A DNA stretch of 33,805 nucleotides from a virus: the IMG/VR virus record IMGVR_UViG_3300037804_000023, positions 1 through 33,805 of that record; one strand, 5' to 3'. Positions within the stretch are counted from its first letter, which is position 1; the number at the start of each line of letters is the position of its first letter. The position numbers and the translations under genes were made by a program. Of the stretch, positions 1 through 7,232 are shown piece by piece. Below the pieces are notes generated by a model. It made no database searches, was not told the DNA's origin, and saw only the letters and a program-made list of their open reading frames with translations.

Positions 1-83
1 CTACTATCATACTTACTAAATTGATGTATTTCAGATGTTACTCTGCTATTTACTTTAAAGTACTGTTCGTGATACCATTTCAC
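1..83 (-). CDS. Partial unknown protein, N-terminal 27 codons
   Basis: The reading frame starts at a GTG (83-81) and stays open to the window edge. An AGGAGG sits on the minus strand five bases before the GTG, which decides the start. The encoded residues begin MKWYHEQYFKVNS and look like ordinary protein. Too little is present to name a family. It would be the most downstream visible member of the minus-strand gene group. The main doubt is its short length. Confidence 0.45.
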   Translation of the reverse strand, partial: MKWYHEQYFKVNSRVTSEIHQFSKYDS

Positions 84-176
84 TTTAGCCTCCTGTTTTC
101 TAGTTTAGAATAAAACTCTTTACTTAATACTTTGGGATAATGCGTAGCTGTTAATTCAGTGTATGATGAACCTTAT

Positions 177-206
177 GTAGTTAAACTACTATTGTTATCA
201 TAACAA
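177..206. promoter_or_regulatory. Two adjacent palindromes, possible operator pair
   Basis: GTAGTT-A-AACTAC (177-189) is a perfect inverted repeat around one base. Two bases later TTGTTAT-C-ATAACAA (192-206) is another perfect inverted repeat around one base. They lie in the 160-base gap between two minus-strand genes, upstream of the gene that starts at 83. Both are the right size for a dimeric repressor site, but a transcript could also fold them into hairpins. No convincing -35/-10 pair was found beside them. The rest of the gap (84-245) shows no gene. Confidence 0.4.
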
Positions 207-245
207 CATTACCCCTTCGTCATTGGGATGCGGAGTCCCTTTGGA

Positions 246-518
246 CTAATCCTCTAAGACGTATTCAATAACCTTATCTTTGGGTGGTCCCAATATAAGT
301 GTCTCCATCTTCTTGATTTGAGTGTATCGTTTGTTTCCAACACCCTTGTATCGCTTTAAACTGTAGCCTATATCTCTTGTTAACCTTAGTATATCAGGTA
401 GAGTTAGGTCAAAATAATCTTCCCAAGTTAGACCAGTTTGTTTTACTATAGCATTACCTACGTAATGTGGGATGAATCGGTGTCCCACTACCATTTCGTC
501 ACTCCTTATTATCTTCAT
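246..518 (-). CDS. Small protein with helix-hairpin-helix, RNAP alpha-CTD-like
   Basis: This is a 90-residue protein with AAGGAG six bases before its ATG. Residues about 38-75 fit the helix-hairpin-helix pattern of the RNA polymerase alpha C-terminal domain: a leading LPDILRL helix, a Gly at 51, then a GVGNKRY hairpin (59-65) followed by a helix. In that family the hairpin contacts DNA or the RNA polymerase machinery. A role as a phage transcription modifier or DNA-binding protein is inference. It overlaps the upstream minus gene by 20 bases and starts with the same MKI context, so the two are probably co-translated. A short 5-bp hairpin overlaps its stop codon. The fold call rests on pattern only. 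Confidence 0.6.
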   Translation of the reverse strand: MKIIRSDEMVVGHRFIPHYVGNAIVKQTGLTWEDYFDLTLPDILRLTRDIGYSLKRYKGVGNKRYTQIKKMETLILGPPKDKVIEYVLED

Positions 519-699
519 TTGTTACTCCTTCGATTAATAAGCTAATAACCTTTTGATAGGCTTTATCAGCTCCGTATTTACGACCAATGTCTTCAGCACT
601 TAGATGCTGATTGTTATAGTTCTTAGTTATGTCCTCCAAGTTTCTAGTTCGTAGCTCTTGTATCTTAAATATTGCATCCATTACCTTCTGTATCTTCAT
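499..699 (-). CDS. Unknown 66-residue protein
   Basis: AAGGAG stands seven bases before the ATG, almost the same leader as the downstream overlapping gene. The protein is helical and charged, with no membrane segment, Cys pair or known motif. Residues about 34-45 (SAEDIGRKYGAD) could begin a helix-turn-helix, but this is weak. It lies between the terminator at 748-780 and the alpha-CTD-like gene, so it probably heads its own small minus-strand transcript. Confidence 0.55.
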   Translation of the reverse strand: MKIQKVMDAIFKIQELRTRNLEDITKNYNNQHLSAEDIGRKYGADKAYQKVISLLIEGVTNEDNKE

Positions 700-747
700 T
701 GAGTTACTCCTTATTTAATTTCCATTCCTGCTTGTAGGTGTGATAAA

Positions 748-780
748 ATATAGGGGGCGGAATACACCACCCCCGTATAT
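748..780 (-). terminator. Rho-independent terminator-like hairpin
   Basis: ATATA-GGGGG-C-GG (748-760) pairs with CC-A-CCCCC-G-TATAT (767-780) around an AATACA loop. On the minus strand the helix is followed by TATATTTTAT, a U-rich tail. It begins 13 bases after the stop codon of the minus-strand gene 793-1194, where its terminator would be expected. Confidence 0.6.
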
Positions 781-792
781 TGTTCGAGTATA

Positions 793-1194
793 CTACTCTT
801 GTGTAGGGAAGTCTTCTTCCTTACCACCAGATGGTACTTTGTACCTATACTCTATTACCTCAACACCTGACCCCGTCACGTGGTTGACATTAATGGCGAG
901 GGACTCGTCTGTATGCAATGGGTAATCTGTGTCTTTCAGGAACTTTAGGTCCTTGTAAGTCTCAGACAACGCCTTTACTGTGTTAGCAGTTAAGAGCTCT
1001 GGCAATTGCCCCGCAATTTCAGCATTAGTCACTCTTTGATGAATAATAATTGAATTCTCATAGACCGAGTCTATGGGATTAAGGATTGGGTTCCCATCCT
1101 GACCCTTAATCACTTTTTGTGTTTCAGGGTTTCGCATCCAGTTTCTTGCGTTATAGCAAGAATGTGTCTTTAGACCTTGATTCGATGTTGACAT
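793..1194 (-). CDS. Unknown 133-residue protein
   Basis: AGGAG lies seven bases before the ATG on the minus strand. The protein is soluble-looking and acidic at the C-terminus, with no recognised domain. It is the first gene leftward of the GC-rich structured block, so that block may be its 5' leader if transcribed on this strand. The terminator hairpin at 748-780 closes the unit. Confidence 0.6.
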   Translation of the reverse strand: MSTSNQGLKTHSCYNARNWMRNPETQKVIKGQDGNPILNPIDSVYENSIIIHQRVTNAEIAGQLPELLTANTVKALSETYKDLKFLKDTDYPLHTDESLAINVNHVTGSGVEVIEYRYKVPSGGKEEDFPTQE

Positions 1195-1218
1195 AATATA
1201 CTCCTATATTCTTTCAAC

Positions 1219-1257
1219 CTAATAATTCATTTATTAGATTGTTGAGCTAGTGCTCAA
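1219..1257. promoter_or_regulatory. Two hairpins between structured RNA and minus-strand gene
   Basis: CTAATAA (1219-1225) pairs perfectly with TTATTAG (1231-1237) around five bases. TTGAGC (1242-1247) pairs with GCTCAA (1252-1257) around TAGT. On the minus strand both would lie in the leader of the gene starting at 1194. On the plus strand they would precede the GC-rich RNA. Their role is unknown. Confidence 0.35.
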
Positions 1258-1265
1258 AACAAACA

Positions 1266-1426
1266 GGGGACGGCAGACCGGAAGGGTGCGGTAGCACGCC
1301 GAGCAGGCGTTGGTTTGAAGCCCGGGGGGAGAGACAAGTTAACCTGAGGGACGATGGTCAACGTAGTCGACCCCCCATAGGGCGTAAAAACAACCCACCC
1401 GGTCAACGAACAAACCGTGTACTCCC
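1266..1426. ncRNA. Putative structured RNA of unknown family
   Basis: This is a strongly GC-rich block with no ORF, in an AT-rich phage. Its complementary segments nest into one closed architecture. P1: 1267-1273 with 1415-1417 plus 1423-1426 (5-nt bulge). P2: GACCGG 1276-1281 with CCGGTC 1399-1404. Hairpin: GTGC/GCAC 1286-1297. Hairpin: GCC/GGC 1298-1308. P3: GGTT 1312-1315 with AACC 1392-1395. P4: GCCC+GGGGGG 1320-1329 with CCCCCC-ATA-GGGC 1371-1383. GAC/GTC: 1333-1335 with 1366-1368. P5: 1338-1344 with 1356-1362. GGTCAACG occurs twice (1356, 1401). The strand is undecided: the one mismatch in P5 (A1341/C1359) becomes a U-G wobble on the minus strand, which would make it a leader of the 793-1194 gene. 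It could equally be a free small RNA or an orphan of a large RNA family. Confidence 0.5.
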
Positions 1427-1468
1427 ATTCTACAGCAATTTTTCAAATAGTTTTTTATTGTTTTTGTA

Positions 1469-1474
1469 TATAAT
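1469..1474 (+). promoter_or_regulatory. Consensus -10 box (TATAAT)
   Basis: An exact TATAAT lies eight bases before the ATG at 1482, with no good -35 at 17 bases. If used, transcription would start at or next to the ATG and the mRNA would be nearly leaderless. This matches the absence of a ribosome binding site there. AT-rich sequence can yield this hexamer by chance. Confidence 0.35.
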
Positions 1475-1481
1475 TTTTCGT

Positions 1482-1715
1482 ATGAATTTTATAATAATTT
1501 TAATCATTTCAGGTATTTCAGTAAGCTTTATAGCAGATGAACCTACAATCTCTGAAGGGGACTATTCATTATATGATACTATATATGACCAAGACAGTAC
1601 AAACCATCAATACATAGACATACGTAACGGTGAGAACTGGTGTTGGAGACACAATATATGGGAGAATGTTAGGATAGTGAACCCTAGTAGAGTGCGTAGA
1701 AAAGACGAAGAATAG
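1482..1715 (+). CDS. Small exported protein, unknown function
   Basis: The frame is open from a TTG at 1458, but the ATG at 1482 gives a clean protein of 77 residues. Residues 1-17 are a hydrophobic stretch (MNFIIILIISGISVSF) followed by an acidic region, as in a signal peptide or N-terminal membrane anchor. No Cys sits at a lipobox position. The remainder is polar with a NGENWCWRHNIWENV patch rich in Trp. No Shine-Dalgarno is seen. It is the first plus-strand gene beyond the structured RNA. Function is unknown; a membrane-acting early protein is one possibility. Confidence 0.5.
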   Translation: MNFIIILIISGISVSFIADEPTISEGDYSLYDTIYDQDSTNHQYIDIRNGENWCWRHNIWENVRIVNPSRVRRKDEE

Positions 1716-1780
1716 TAAATTCTCCTATCTTGTTCATATCGTTCAGTTTAAACGAAACCACTTAAAGTAAATCATAACTA

Positions 1781-1829
1781 TTGTTATTAGATGTAAACGG
1801 TTTTACATTTTAATAATATTTGTTATTAG
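1781..1829 (+). repeat. Direct repeat TTGTTATTAG, two copies
   Basis: TTGTTATTAG occurs at 1781-1790 and 1820-1829, 39 bases apart, in the gap before the nuclease gene. The TTGTTAT half also begins the palindrome at 192 and TTATTAG ends the hairpin at 1219-1237. Repeated short motifs in non-coding DNA suggest binding sites, though the AT-rich composition weakens this. Confidence 0.3.
1791..1808 (+). terminator. Weak terminator-like hairpin
   Basis: ATGTAAA (1791-1797) pairs with TTTACAT (1802-1808) around CGGT, followed by TTTAATAATATT. The stem has one G-C pair, so termination would be weak. It follows the small exported gene by about 75 bases. The rest of 1716-1864 holds no gene. Confidence 0.3.
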
Positions 1830-1864
1830 TTCTTAACGATTTAAACAAGGGGTGGTTGTCGTAA

Positions 1865-2515
1865 GTGGTTGATATACATCAGTATATAAAGAGTGATGAT
1901 AAGCTCAACTATGAGTTATTATGGAAAAACTGTGCTAATATCACGGGATTCCAAGCTGAACGTAAGAGAGGAGTGTTATACTATGAGGTCACAGAAGCAT
2001 ACAAGGATTACAAAGCGTCTTCTAAACATACTAAGGATGGTATTCCATCTACAGATGTTAAAGATGAGGTACTACATAACCCTACTACTCAAGTACCTAG
2101 GTCTTCTAAAGTAACAGAAGACTTTGTTATTTCGTATATAAACAAAGAAGCTCAGTCTAATTTTGTAAAGACCGGTGAATACTGTACATATGATGCCGAT
2201 GAAGAGCGTTATATAGCAGAAATCAAAGTTCGTAATAAGCATTATGATACTTGTCTAATAGAATGGGATAAGTATATGGCTAATAAGGGACACGCAGACA
2301 TAGATGATAAAGAGTTTCTTTACATAGTTGCTACAAATTCACATATATATGTATTTAACATCAATACAATCCAGAAAAGTAGGTCTAAAATACGTTGGAA
2401 AGACCAGGAATTACCAAGAAATAGCCATTTTGGTGGATATAATGATAAAAAGACTAAGAAAGTGGGTTATATTCCAATAGGAAGAGCAAGTGTTTGTTAT
2501 AACTATAAATCATAA
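1865..2515 (+). CDS. PD-(D/E)xK nuclease candidate
   Basis: A 216-residue protein with a GTG start; AAGGGGTGG lies about ten bases upstream. Residues 108-137 match the core of PD-(D/E)xK nucleases: acidic residues D110 and D112, a beta strand ending in E119-I-K121, then a helix containing CLIEWDKY. Strands FLYIVATNSHIYVFNI (151-166) continue the alpha/beta core. Such folds cut DNA with Mg2+, for example resolvases and recombination or host-DNA nucleases. The substrate cannot be told. It overlaps the next gene by 26 bases and is upstream of the terminase genes, so it may work in packaging, recombination or host DNA breakdown. The call rests on motif pattern, not alignment. Confidence 0.6.
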   Translation: MVDIHQYIKSDDKLNYELLWKNCANITGFQAERKRGVLYYEVTEAYKDYKASSKHTKDGIPSTDVKDEVLHNPTTQVPRSSKVTEDFVISYINKEAQSNFVKTGEYCTYDADEERYIAEIKVRNKHYDTCLIEWDKYMANKGHADIDDKEFLYIVATNSHIYVFNINTIQKSRSKIRWKDQELPRNSHFGGYNDKKTKKVGYIPIGRASVCYNYKS

Positions 2516-3272
2516 AGACATAGGACCTACAGAATACCCTGTATACACTAAAGATGAAGCTGATTCAAATGATATTACTTACCTACATTGGCAAAAGGCT
2601 AATAAAAAACAGTGGGCACTTACCGATGACAATTATGTTGCAAAGGTTATTAGTAAGAAATCTTATCAAGACAAGGAGAAAAGAATGTCCTATTATTATA
2701 GGATGCCTTTTGGTTATATTATGTGGAATCCTAAGTATCCTGATAAGAAGTTTTGTTGTGGGGGTAGGGTAGCTAACAATACATTTACCGGTGAAAAATG
2801 GTTAGATGTAAAAACTAAGTCTGAGGACTATAAGTCTTTAGCAATGTGGGCGGCTTTAACTGAAAATAGGGATGTTGCTATTGACCAAGTGTTTGGTCCT
2901 GTAAATGCAAGTAAGAGGCGTAAGTTAAAGCGTCATATGAGAACGGAGGTTTTTAAAAAAATGAAGAGAGATGAAGCTCAAAAACTATTAACTGACAATA
3001 TGTTGGATGCAGACTACTTTATTGATTTAATGAAGAAGGGAGTAGATATTGCACTAAAGAAAGAAGATGTCAGTGGTATTCGTGGATTTGTAAATGATGG
3101 TATGGAAATACACGGAATGAAGGATAAGGAAACAGTAACTGTTACCGATAAGCTAGAAGCAACACAAACTAGGAAACTGATTGATAATATCAATTCAGAG
3201 GAAGATAAGTTAATTGCATCTAGAACAACTAAAATGCCTATTGAGGAGGTAAAGAATGGAGATGATGAGTAA
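2490..3272 (+). CDS. Putative terminase small subunit
   Basis: A 260-residue protein with GTG start and an AGGAAG a few bases upstream, inside the end of the nuclease gene. It is mostly charged. The C-terminal half (about 155-260) is predicted helical, with a conserved-looking IHGMKDKETVTVTDKLE stretch near 207-224 and an acidic tail. No catalytic motif is visible. Position just before the large terminase, separated only by two tiny genes, is the main reason for calling it the DNA-recognition subunit of the packaging motor. The N-terminal half contains CC at about 89-90 and many aromatic residues, unlike typical compact small terminases, so it could be another pre-terminase protein. Confidence 0.45.
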   Translation: MFVITINHKDIGPTEYPVYTKDEADSNDITYLHWQKANKKQWALTDDNYVAKVISKKSYQDKEKRMSYYYRMPFGYIMWNPKYPDKKFCCGGRVANNTFTGEKWLDVKTKSEDYKSLAMWAALTENRDVAIDQVFGPVNASKRRKLKRHMRTEVFKKMKRDEAQKLLTDNMLDADYFIDLMKKGVDIALKKEDVSGIRGFVNDGMEIHGMKDKETVTVTDKLEATQTRKLIDNINSEEDKLIASRTTKMPIEEVKNGDDE

Positions 3273-3402
3273 TTATTATCACACGTTAGTAGAACTAGAG
3301 CACTTTCCGGGTTGGGAGCTATATATATTTCTCAACTTGTTATTATGGATTAGTGCTATATTTAGATTAAACAGAATAGAAAGGAAGGTCACAAATGATT
3401 GA
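3256..3402 (+). CDS. Tiny single-span membrane protein (48 aa)
   Basis: A strong GAGGAGG (3243-3249) lies six bases before this ATG, which is good evidence for translation. The protein has a polar N-terminus of about 20 residues, one hydrophobic segment (LYIFLNLLLWISAIF, about 22-36) and a basic tail. It overlaps the end of the preceding gene by 17 bases and the next tiny gene by 8. Function is unknown; small single-span phage proteins include holins, antiholins and membrane inhibitors. Confidence 0.55.
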   Translation: MEMMSNYYHTLVELEHFPGWELYIFLNLLLWISAIFRLNRIERKVTND

Positions 3403-3520
3403 GTTATTATTATTTATAGCAGGAGTATTAGTATTAGTAAATAGTATGTTATGGTCCAATGGATATTGGAAAAAATATGGTAAGTATGGAAAATGGATAT
3501 CCGGGAAACTGTCCAAGTAG
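3395..3520 (+). CDS. Tiny single-span membrane protein (41 aa)
   Basis: AAGGAAGG lies five bases before the ATG. The first 18 residues (MIELLLFIAGVLVLVNSM) form one hydrophobic segment, followed by an aromatic and lysine-rich tail (YWKKYGKYGKW). This suggests an N-out single membrane span with a basic cytoplasmic end. It overlaps the upstream tiny gene by 8 bases and the large terminase by 28. Function is unknown. Confidence 0.5.
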   Translation: MIELLLFIAGVLVLVNSMLWSNGYWKKYGKYGKWISGKLSK

Positions 3521-5010
3521 ACGATTACGAAGCCAAATACGCACAACAACAAGCTCTAAAAAAACTTAGAGATAATGTTGGGCTATTTGGTAGAACAATG
3601 TTTCCTACTGCTATTGCAAAAGCAGTTCCTCCATTTCACCACGAGATATACAAAAATCTGGCAGATGAGGCGAGAAAGCGTGTACTGATTGCCGCTCCTC
3701 GGGGAACGGCGAAAAGTACAGTGACCTCCTTAATTCTACCCCTTCATAGAATAGCTTTCAAGCCCTCTGCCAGTGACCTTTTTATTGTTATAATATCAGA
3801 GTCACAATCTCAGAGTATAAATTTTTTATCAAGAATTAAGTATCACTTAATTAATTCACAAAACTTTAAGGAGATGTTTGGAAATTATGGACCAGAGACT
3901 GCAAAGCGTTGGACGAATAACGATATACTTCTTGCAAATGGTGCACGGATTATTGCTGTGGGAACTGGACAGCGTGTACGGGGGTTTATCGAGGGTGACA
4001 CTCGCCCTAATCTTATCATTGTTGATGACTATGAGTCTGAGCTTAACGCCGCTACTGCTGAGGCTAGAGCAAAAAATAGAAAATGGATAACTGAAGCTGT
4101 TATTCCATCTTTGTCTGATGATGGAAGAATAGTTATGATTGGAACTGTTATATCTGAAGATTGTTTTTTATATTGGGCTAAGGAATCACCAGTTTGGAAA
4201 GTACTTTGGTATTCTATATATGATGATGATGGGCAAAGTATATGGGAAGAAAGATTCCCCGAAGAACGAATACAGTCAATAAAACAAGAATTTGAATCTG
4301 TTGGTAATCTTAATGGATTTTACCAAGAGTATATGAACGAGGCACAGAGTCCGGATAATGCACCCTTCAAACCGAAATATATTAAATTACATCATTTCCA
4401 GTTTTCCCATAATAACGGCGAAAGTATCCTTATCGGTAAGTCAGGTGGAAAAGATATTAAGAAACCAGTTAACGTCTATTGTGGCATCGACCCTGCTAGT
4501 AGTCTATCTAAGCGTTCTGACTTTTTTGTTATTGCTACTCTTGCACTTGACGCTGATGGTAATATTTATATACTGGATATACTCAGAGATAAAATCGACC
4601 CTGCATACCAACCTGAAGAAATTATTAAAGTATTTAAAAAATATCACCCAAAAAGAATGACTATTGAGACTGTGGGCTACCAAGAGGCACTTAGGAGTAA
4701 CGTAAGAAAGATGATGCTAGAAGAGAACCTATATATACCGGGACTCGAAAAAGGCATAAAACCAAGACAAAGAAAATCCGAACGATTGTTGTCCTTGGTT
4801 GCCCCTCTCGCTAAAGGTGAGTTTTATTTTAGACCAGAAGATTTACACGCACAACAAGAGTTCTTATCTTACCCAAGAGGTAAACACGATGATATTCTTG
4901 ATGCAATATACTATGCACTTGATAAAGCAAAGCCGTCAAGGCAGAAAGAATACATAAATCCAGAGGACAGAAAAGGAAGAACAAAAGTCCTTGACTGGAT
5001 GACATTATAA
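3493..5010 (+). CDS. terL: Terminase large subunit
   Basis: A 505-residue ATPase-nuclease that powers DNA entry into the procapsid and cuts the concatemer. The ATPase domain has Walker A APRGTAKST (68-76) and Walker B LIIVDD (174-179) followed by the catalytic acidic E181 region. A TGQRVRG coupling-like motif lies at 158-164. The nuclease domain has the RNase H-like acidic set: D333 in GIDPAS, E392 in TIET and D466-D467 in KHDDILDA. Length is normal for the family. The start ATG lies inside the previous tiny gene and has only a weak ribosome site, so coupling is likely. Portal follows after 18 bases, the standard order. Confidence 0.95.
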   Translation: MDIRETVQVDDYEAKYAQQQALKKLRDNVGLFGRTMFPTAIAKAVPPFHHEIYKNLADEARKRVLIAAPRGTAKSTVTSLILPLHRIAFKPSASDLFIVIISESQSQSINFLSRIKYHLINSQNFKEMFGNYGPETAKRWTNNDILLANGARIIAVGTGQRVRGFIEGDTRPNLIIVDDYESELNAATAEARAKNRKWITEAVIPSLSDDGRIVMIGTVISEDCFLYWAKESPVWKVLWYSIYDDDGQSIWEERFPEERIQSIKQEFESVGNLNGFYQEYMNEAQSPDNAPFKPKYIKLHHFQFSHNNGESILIGKSGGKDIKKPVNVYCGIDPASSLSKRSDFFVIATLALDADGNIYILDILRDKIDPAYQPEEIIKVFKKYHPKRMTIETVGYQEALRSNVRKMMLEENLYIPGLEKGIKPRQRKSERLLSLVAPLAKGEFYFRPEDLHAQQEFLSYPRGKHDDILDAIYYALDKAKPSRQKEYINPEDRKGRTKVLDWMTL

Positions 5011-5028
5011 TTTGTAAGTTTATACGGG

Positions 5029-7221
5029 ATGGCTTACAGCGATAAAGATTCAAAGAAATCTAGCGAAGAACTTGTAAACGAAACTCACGACCTTTTTAAA
5101 ACTTATTCAAGTAAAAGAGAAGTCTGGGCTAGTCAAGCACAAGAGGACGCAGAATTTAGATTAGGAAGACAGTGGTCTTCTGAGCAACAACGCATTTTAC
5201 TAGAAAGGGGTCAAGCACCTCTAGTAGTTAATCGTATCCACCCAGCAGTCGAAGCCGCAAAGGCACTACTCACTTCAGGCAAACCACAATTTAGAGTATC
5301 ACCGAGAGAAGATTCCGACAATAAAGTAGCACAGGTCTTCAATGGGTTGTTAGAATATATGTGGTATGTATCTGACGGGACTCAAGCACTCCGCAATGTG
5401 ATAGACGACTACTACACAATGGGTATGGGTGCTATGTGCGTTTATATTGACCCCTTGAAAGATTATGGAAGAGGAGAAGTCTGCGTACACGATGTCGACC
5501 CTCTTGATGTTTATATCGACCCTAACTCTAGACATAGAATGGGTGATGATGCTGAAAATATTATTATAAGTAGATTGTTTACAAAAGAACAAGCTACTAC
5601 TATGTACCCTGTATATGAAGAAGCAATTAAAAATGCTACATCAGATTTATATACAGATAGACCAGTCACAGATAGAGTTGATGACAAAGGAATAGCATTT
5701 CCAGAAGATAGTAATACTCAAACTCACGTTGGCTTTGGACATAACAACGAATACATCAGAGGTTATGAAAGATATCAAAAAGTGTGGGTTAAACGCTATC
5801 ACGTAAAGAATAACATTAACAAAACTGAAGAAGTGTTTGATAATGAGGGATATGCAGAGTATTTAGAAAGAAATGCTGTGCGTATAAATGGTCAAATTGT
5901 ACTTGATGAAGATAAAGCGGCTAAGATTGTTGAACAATTAACTATGCAATTTCAACAACAAACTAAACAAGCTGAGATGGAAGGTGTAGACGGACCTGAA
6001 ATGCCTCAGATTGAATCAGTTCCTTATTCTGAATTAGTACAACAAAAATTAATAGAGAGCGTGTCAGTTCCCGTTCAACGCATTAAGATGTGTGTTATTA
6101 TGGGTGACAAGTATCTATATTCTAGAATCCTGCCAGTTGAGCATTATCCCATCGTTCTATTTATGAACATTCATAACAGAACACCCTACCCAGTAAGCGA
6201 TGTTCGTATGGTTAAGGATTTACAAGAATATATTAACAAGACACGCTCTCTTATTATTGCACACGCAACAACAAGTACAAATACAAAGATTTTAATACCG
6301 AGTGGTTCTGTTGATATGCAAGACTTTGAGCAAAGATGGGCACAGCCGGGAGTTGCTATAGAAGTAGATATGGACCAAGGTGCACCACAGCCAATACAGC
6401 CAACACCTTTGCCCAATACACTTTATCAAAATGAACAAGTTGCTAAAACAGACATAGACCATCAATTAGGTTTATATGAATTAATGCAGGGTAACGCTGA
6501 AGCGGCTCCTCAAACATATAAAGCTACTATTAGTTTAGACGAGTTTGGTCAAAGAAAAATAAAGTCTAAGTTACAAGATATAGAAATTTCTTTAGCAAGG
6601 GTTGCTAAGGTAGCTATACCAATAATGCAACAATTATATAGAGCGGAAAAAGTTGTTAGACTAGTACAGCCTAATAATAGTATGTCAGAAGTAGCTATTA
6701 ATAAAAAATTATATGATGATAAAACTGGTGAAATGAGCGTTATGAATGATATATCAAGAGGGGCTTTTGATGTAGTAGTAGTAACTGGCTCTACCTTACC
6801 AACAAATAGGTATGCACAGCTTGAAATGTATATGGATGCTTATAAGAATGGAATTATTGACAAGACTGAAGTTCTTAAGAAAACAGAAGTATTTGATAAA
6901 GAAGGTGTACTAGAAAGAACAGACCAAGTTGGACAATTACAACAATCTGTTAAAAGTATGGAAGAAAAGATTAAAGAATTAAAAGGCGACCTACAGACAA
7001 GAGAACGTGAAAACTATCACTTGAAACAGGCGGCTGAATTAGAAAAATTCAAAGGCAAACTCGATAATATCTCAACCCAGAATAAAGCATCTGGAAAGCT
7101 ATTAGAGAAGCGTATGGATGACGTTCTTGGACAGGCAAAAGCTGGTGTTCGTGAAATGAACAAGCAAAGCCAAACACAACAATCCACACCCGATTCCAAG
7201 AAATCGGCTGGAGCAAAGTAA
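5029..7221 (+). CDS. Portal protein, P22 type
   Basis: A 730-residue protein close in length to the P22 portal (725). It forms the dodecameric ring at the capsid vertex through which DNA passes. The N-terminal part has the pattern of the family: an aromatic-acidic helix, FRLGRQWSSEQ (about 42-52), a LVVNRIHPAVEA segment (65-76), then DVDPLDVYIDPNSR (155-168). A coiled coil covers about 632-676, comparable to the C-terminal barrel or helical region of large portals. The tail is Gln/Ser/Lys rich. It sits between the large terminase and the scaffold gene. The preceding ribosome site is weak. Confidence 0.9.
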   Translation: MAYSDKDSKKSSEELVNETHDLFKTYSSKREVWASQAQEDAEFRLGRQWSSEQQRILLERGQAPLVVNRIHPAVEAAKALLTSGKPQFRVSPREDSDNKVAQVFNGLLEYMWYVSDGTQALRNVIDDYYTMGMGAMCVYIDPLKDYGRGEVCVHDVDPLDVYIDPNSRHRMGDDAENIIISRLFTKEQATTMYPVYEEAIKNATSDLYTDRPVTDRVDDKGIAFPEDSNTQTHVGFGHNNEYIRGYERYQKVWVKRYHVKNNINKTEEVFDNEGYAEYLERNAVRINGQIVLDEDKAAKIVEQLTMQFQQQTKQAEMEGVDGPEMPQIESVPYSELVQQKLIESVSVPVQRIKMCVIMGDKYLYSRILPVEHYPIVLFMNIHNRTPYPVSDVRMVKDLQEYINKTRSLIIAHATTSTNTKILIPSGSVDMQDFEQRWAQPGVAIEVDMDQGAPQPIQPTPLPNTLYQNEQVAKTDIDHQLGLYELMQGNAEAAPQTYKATISLDEFGQRKIKSKLQDIEISLARVAKVAIPIMQQLYRAEKVVRLVQPNNSMSEVAINKKLYDDKTGEMSVMNDISRGAFDVVVVTGSTLPTNRYAQLEMYMDAYKNGIIDKTEVLKKTEVFDKEGVLERTDQVGQLQQSVKSMEEKIKELKGDLQTRERENYHLKQAAELEKFKGKLDNISTQNKASGKLLEKRMDDVLGQAKAGVREMNKQSQTQQSTPDSKKSAGAK

Positions 7222-7232
7222 AGGAACTGAGA

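Noticed and set aside
740-925. Plus-strand ORF opposite the 793-1194 gene
   Set aside because: It is antisense to a gene with a proper ribosome site and includes the terminator hairpin; no start signal.
1320-1383. Reading the GC-rich block as group I or group II intron core
   Set aside because: The conserved P7 or domain V patterns were not found and no split gene flanks it.
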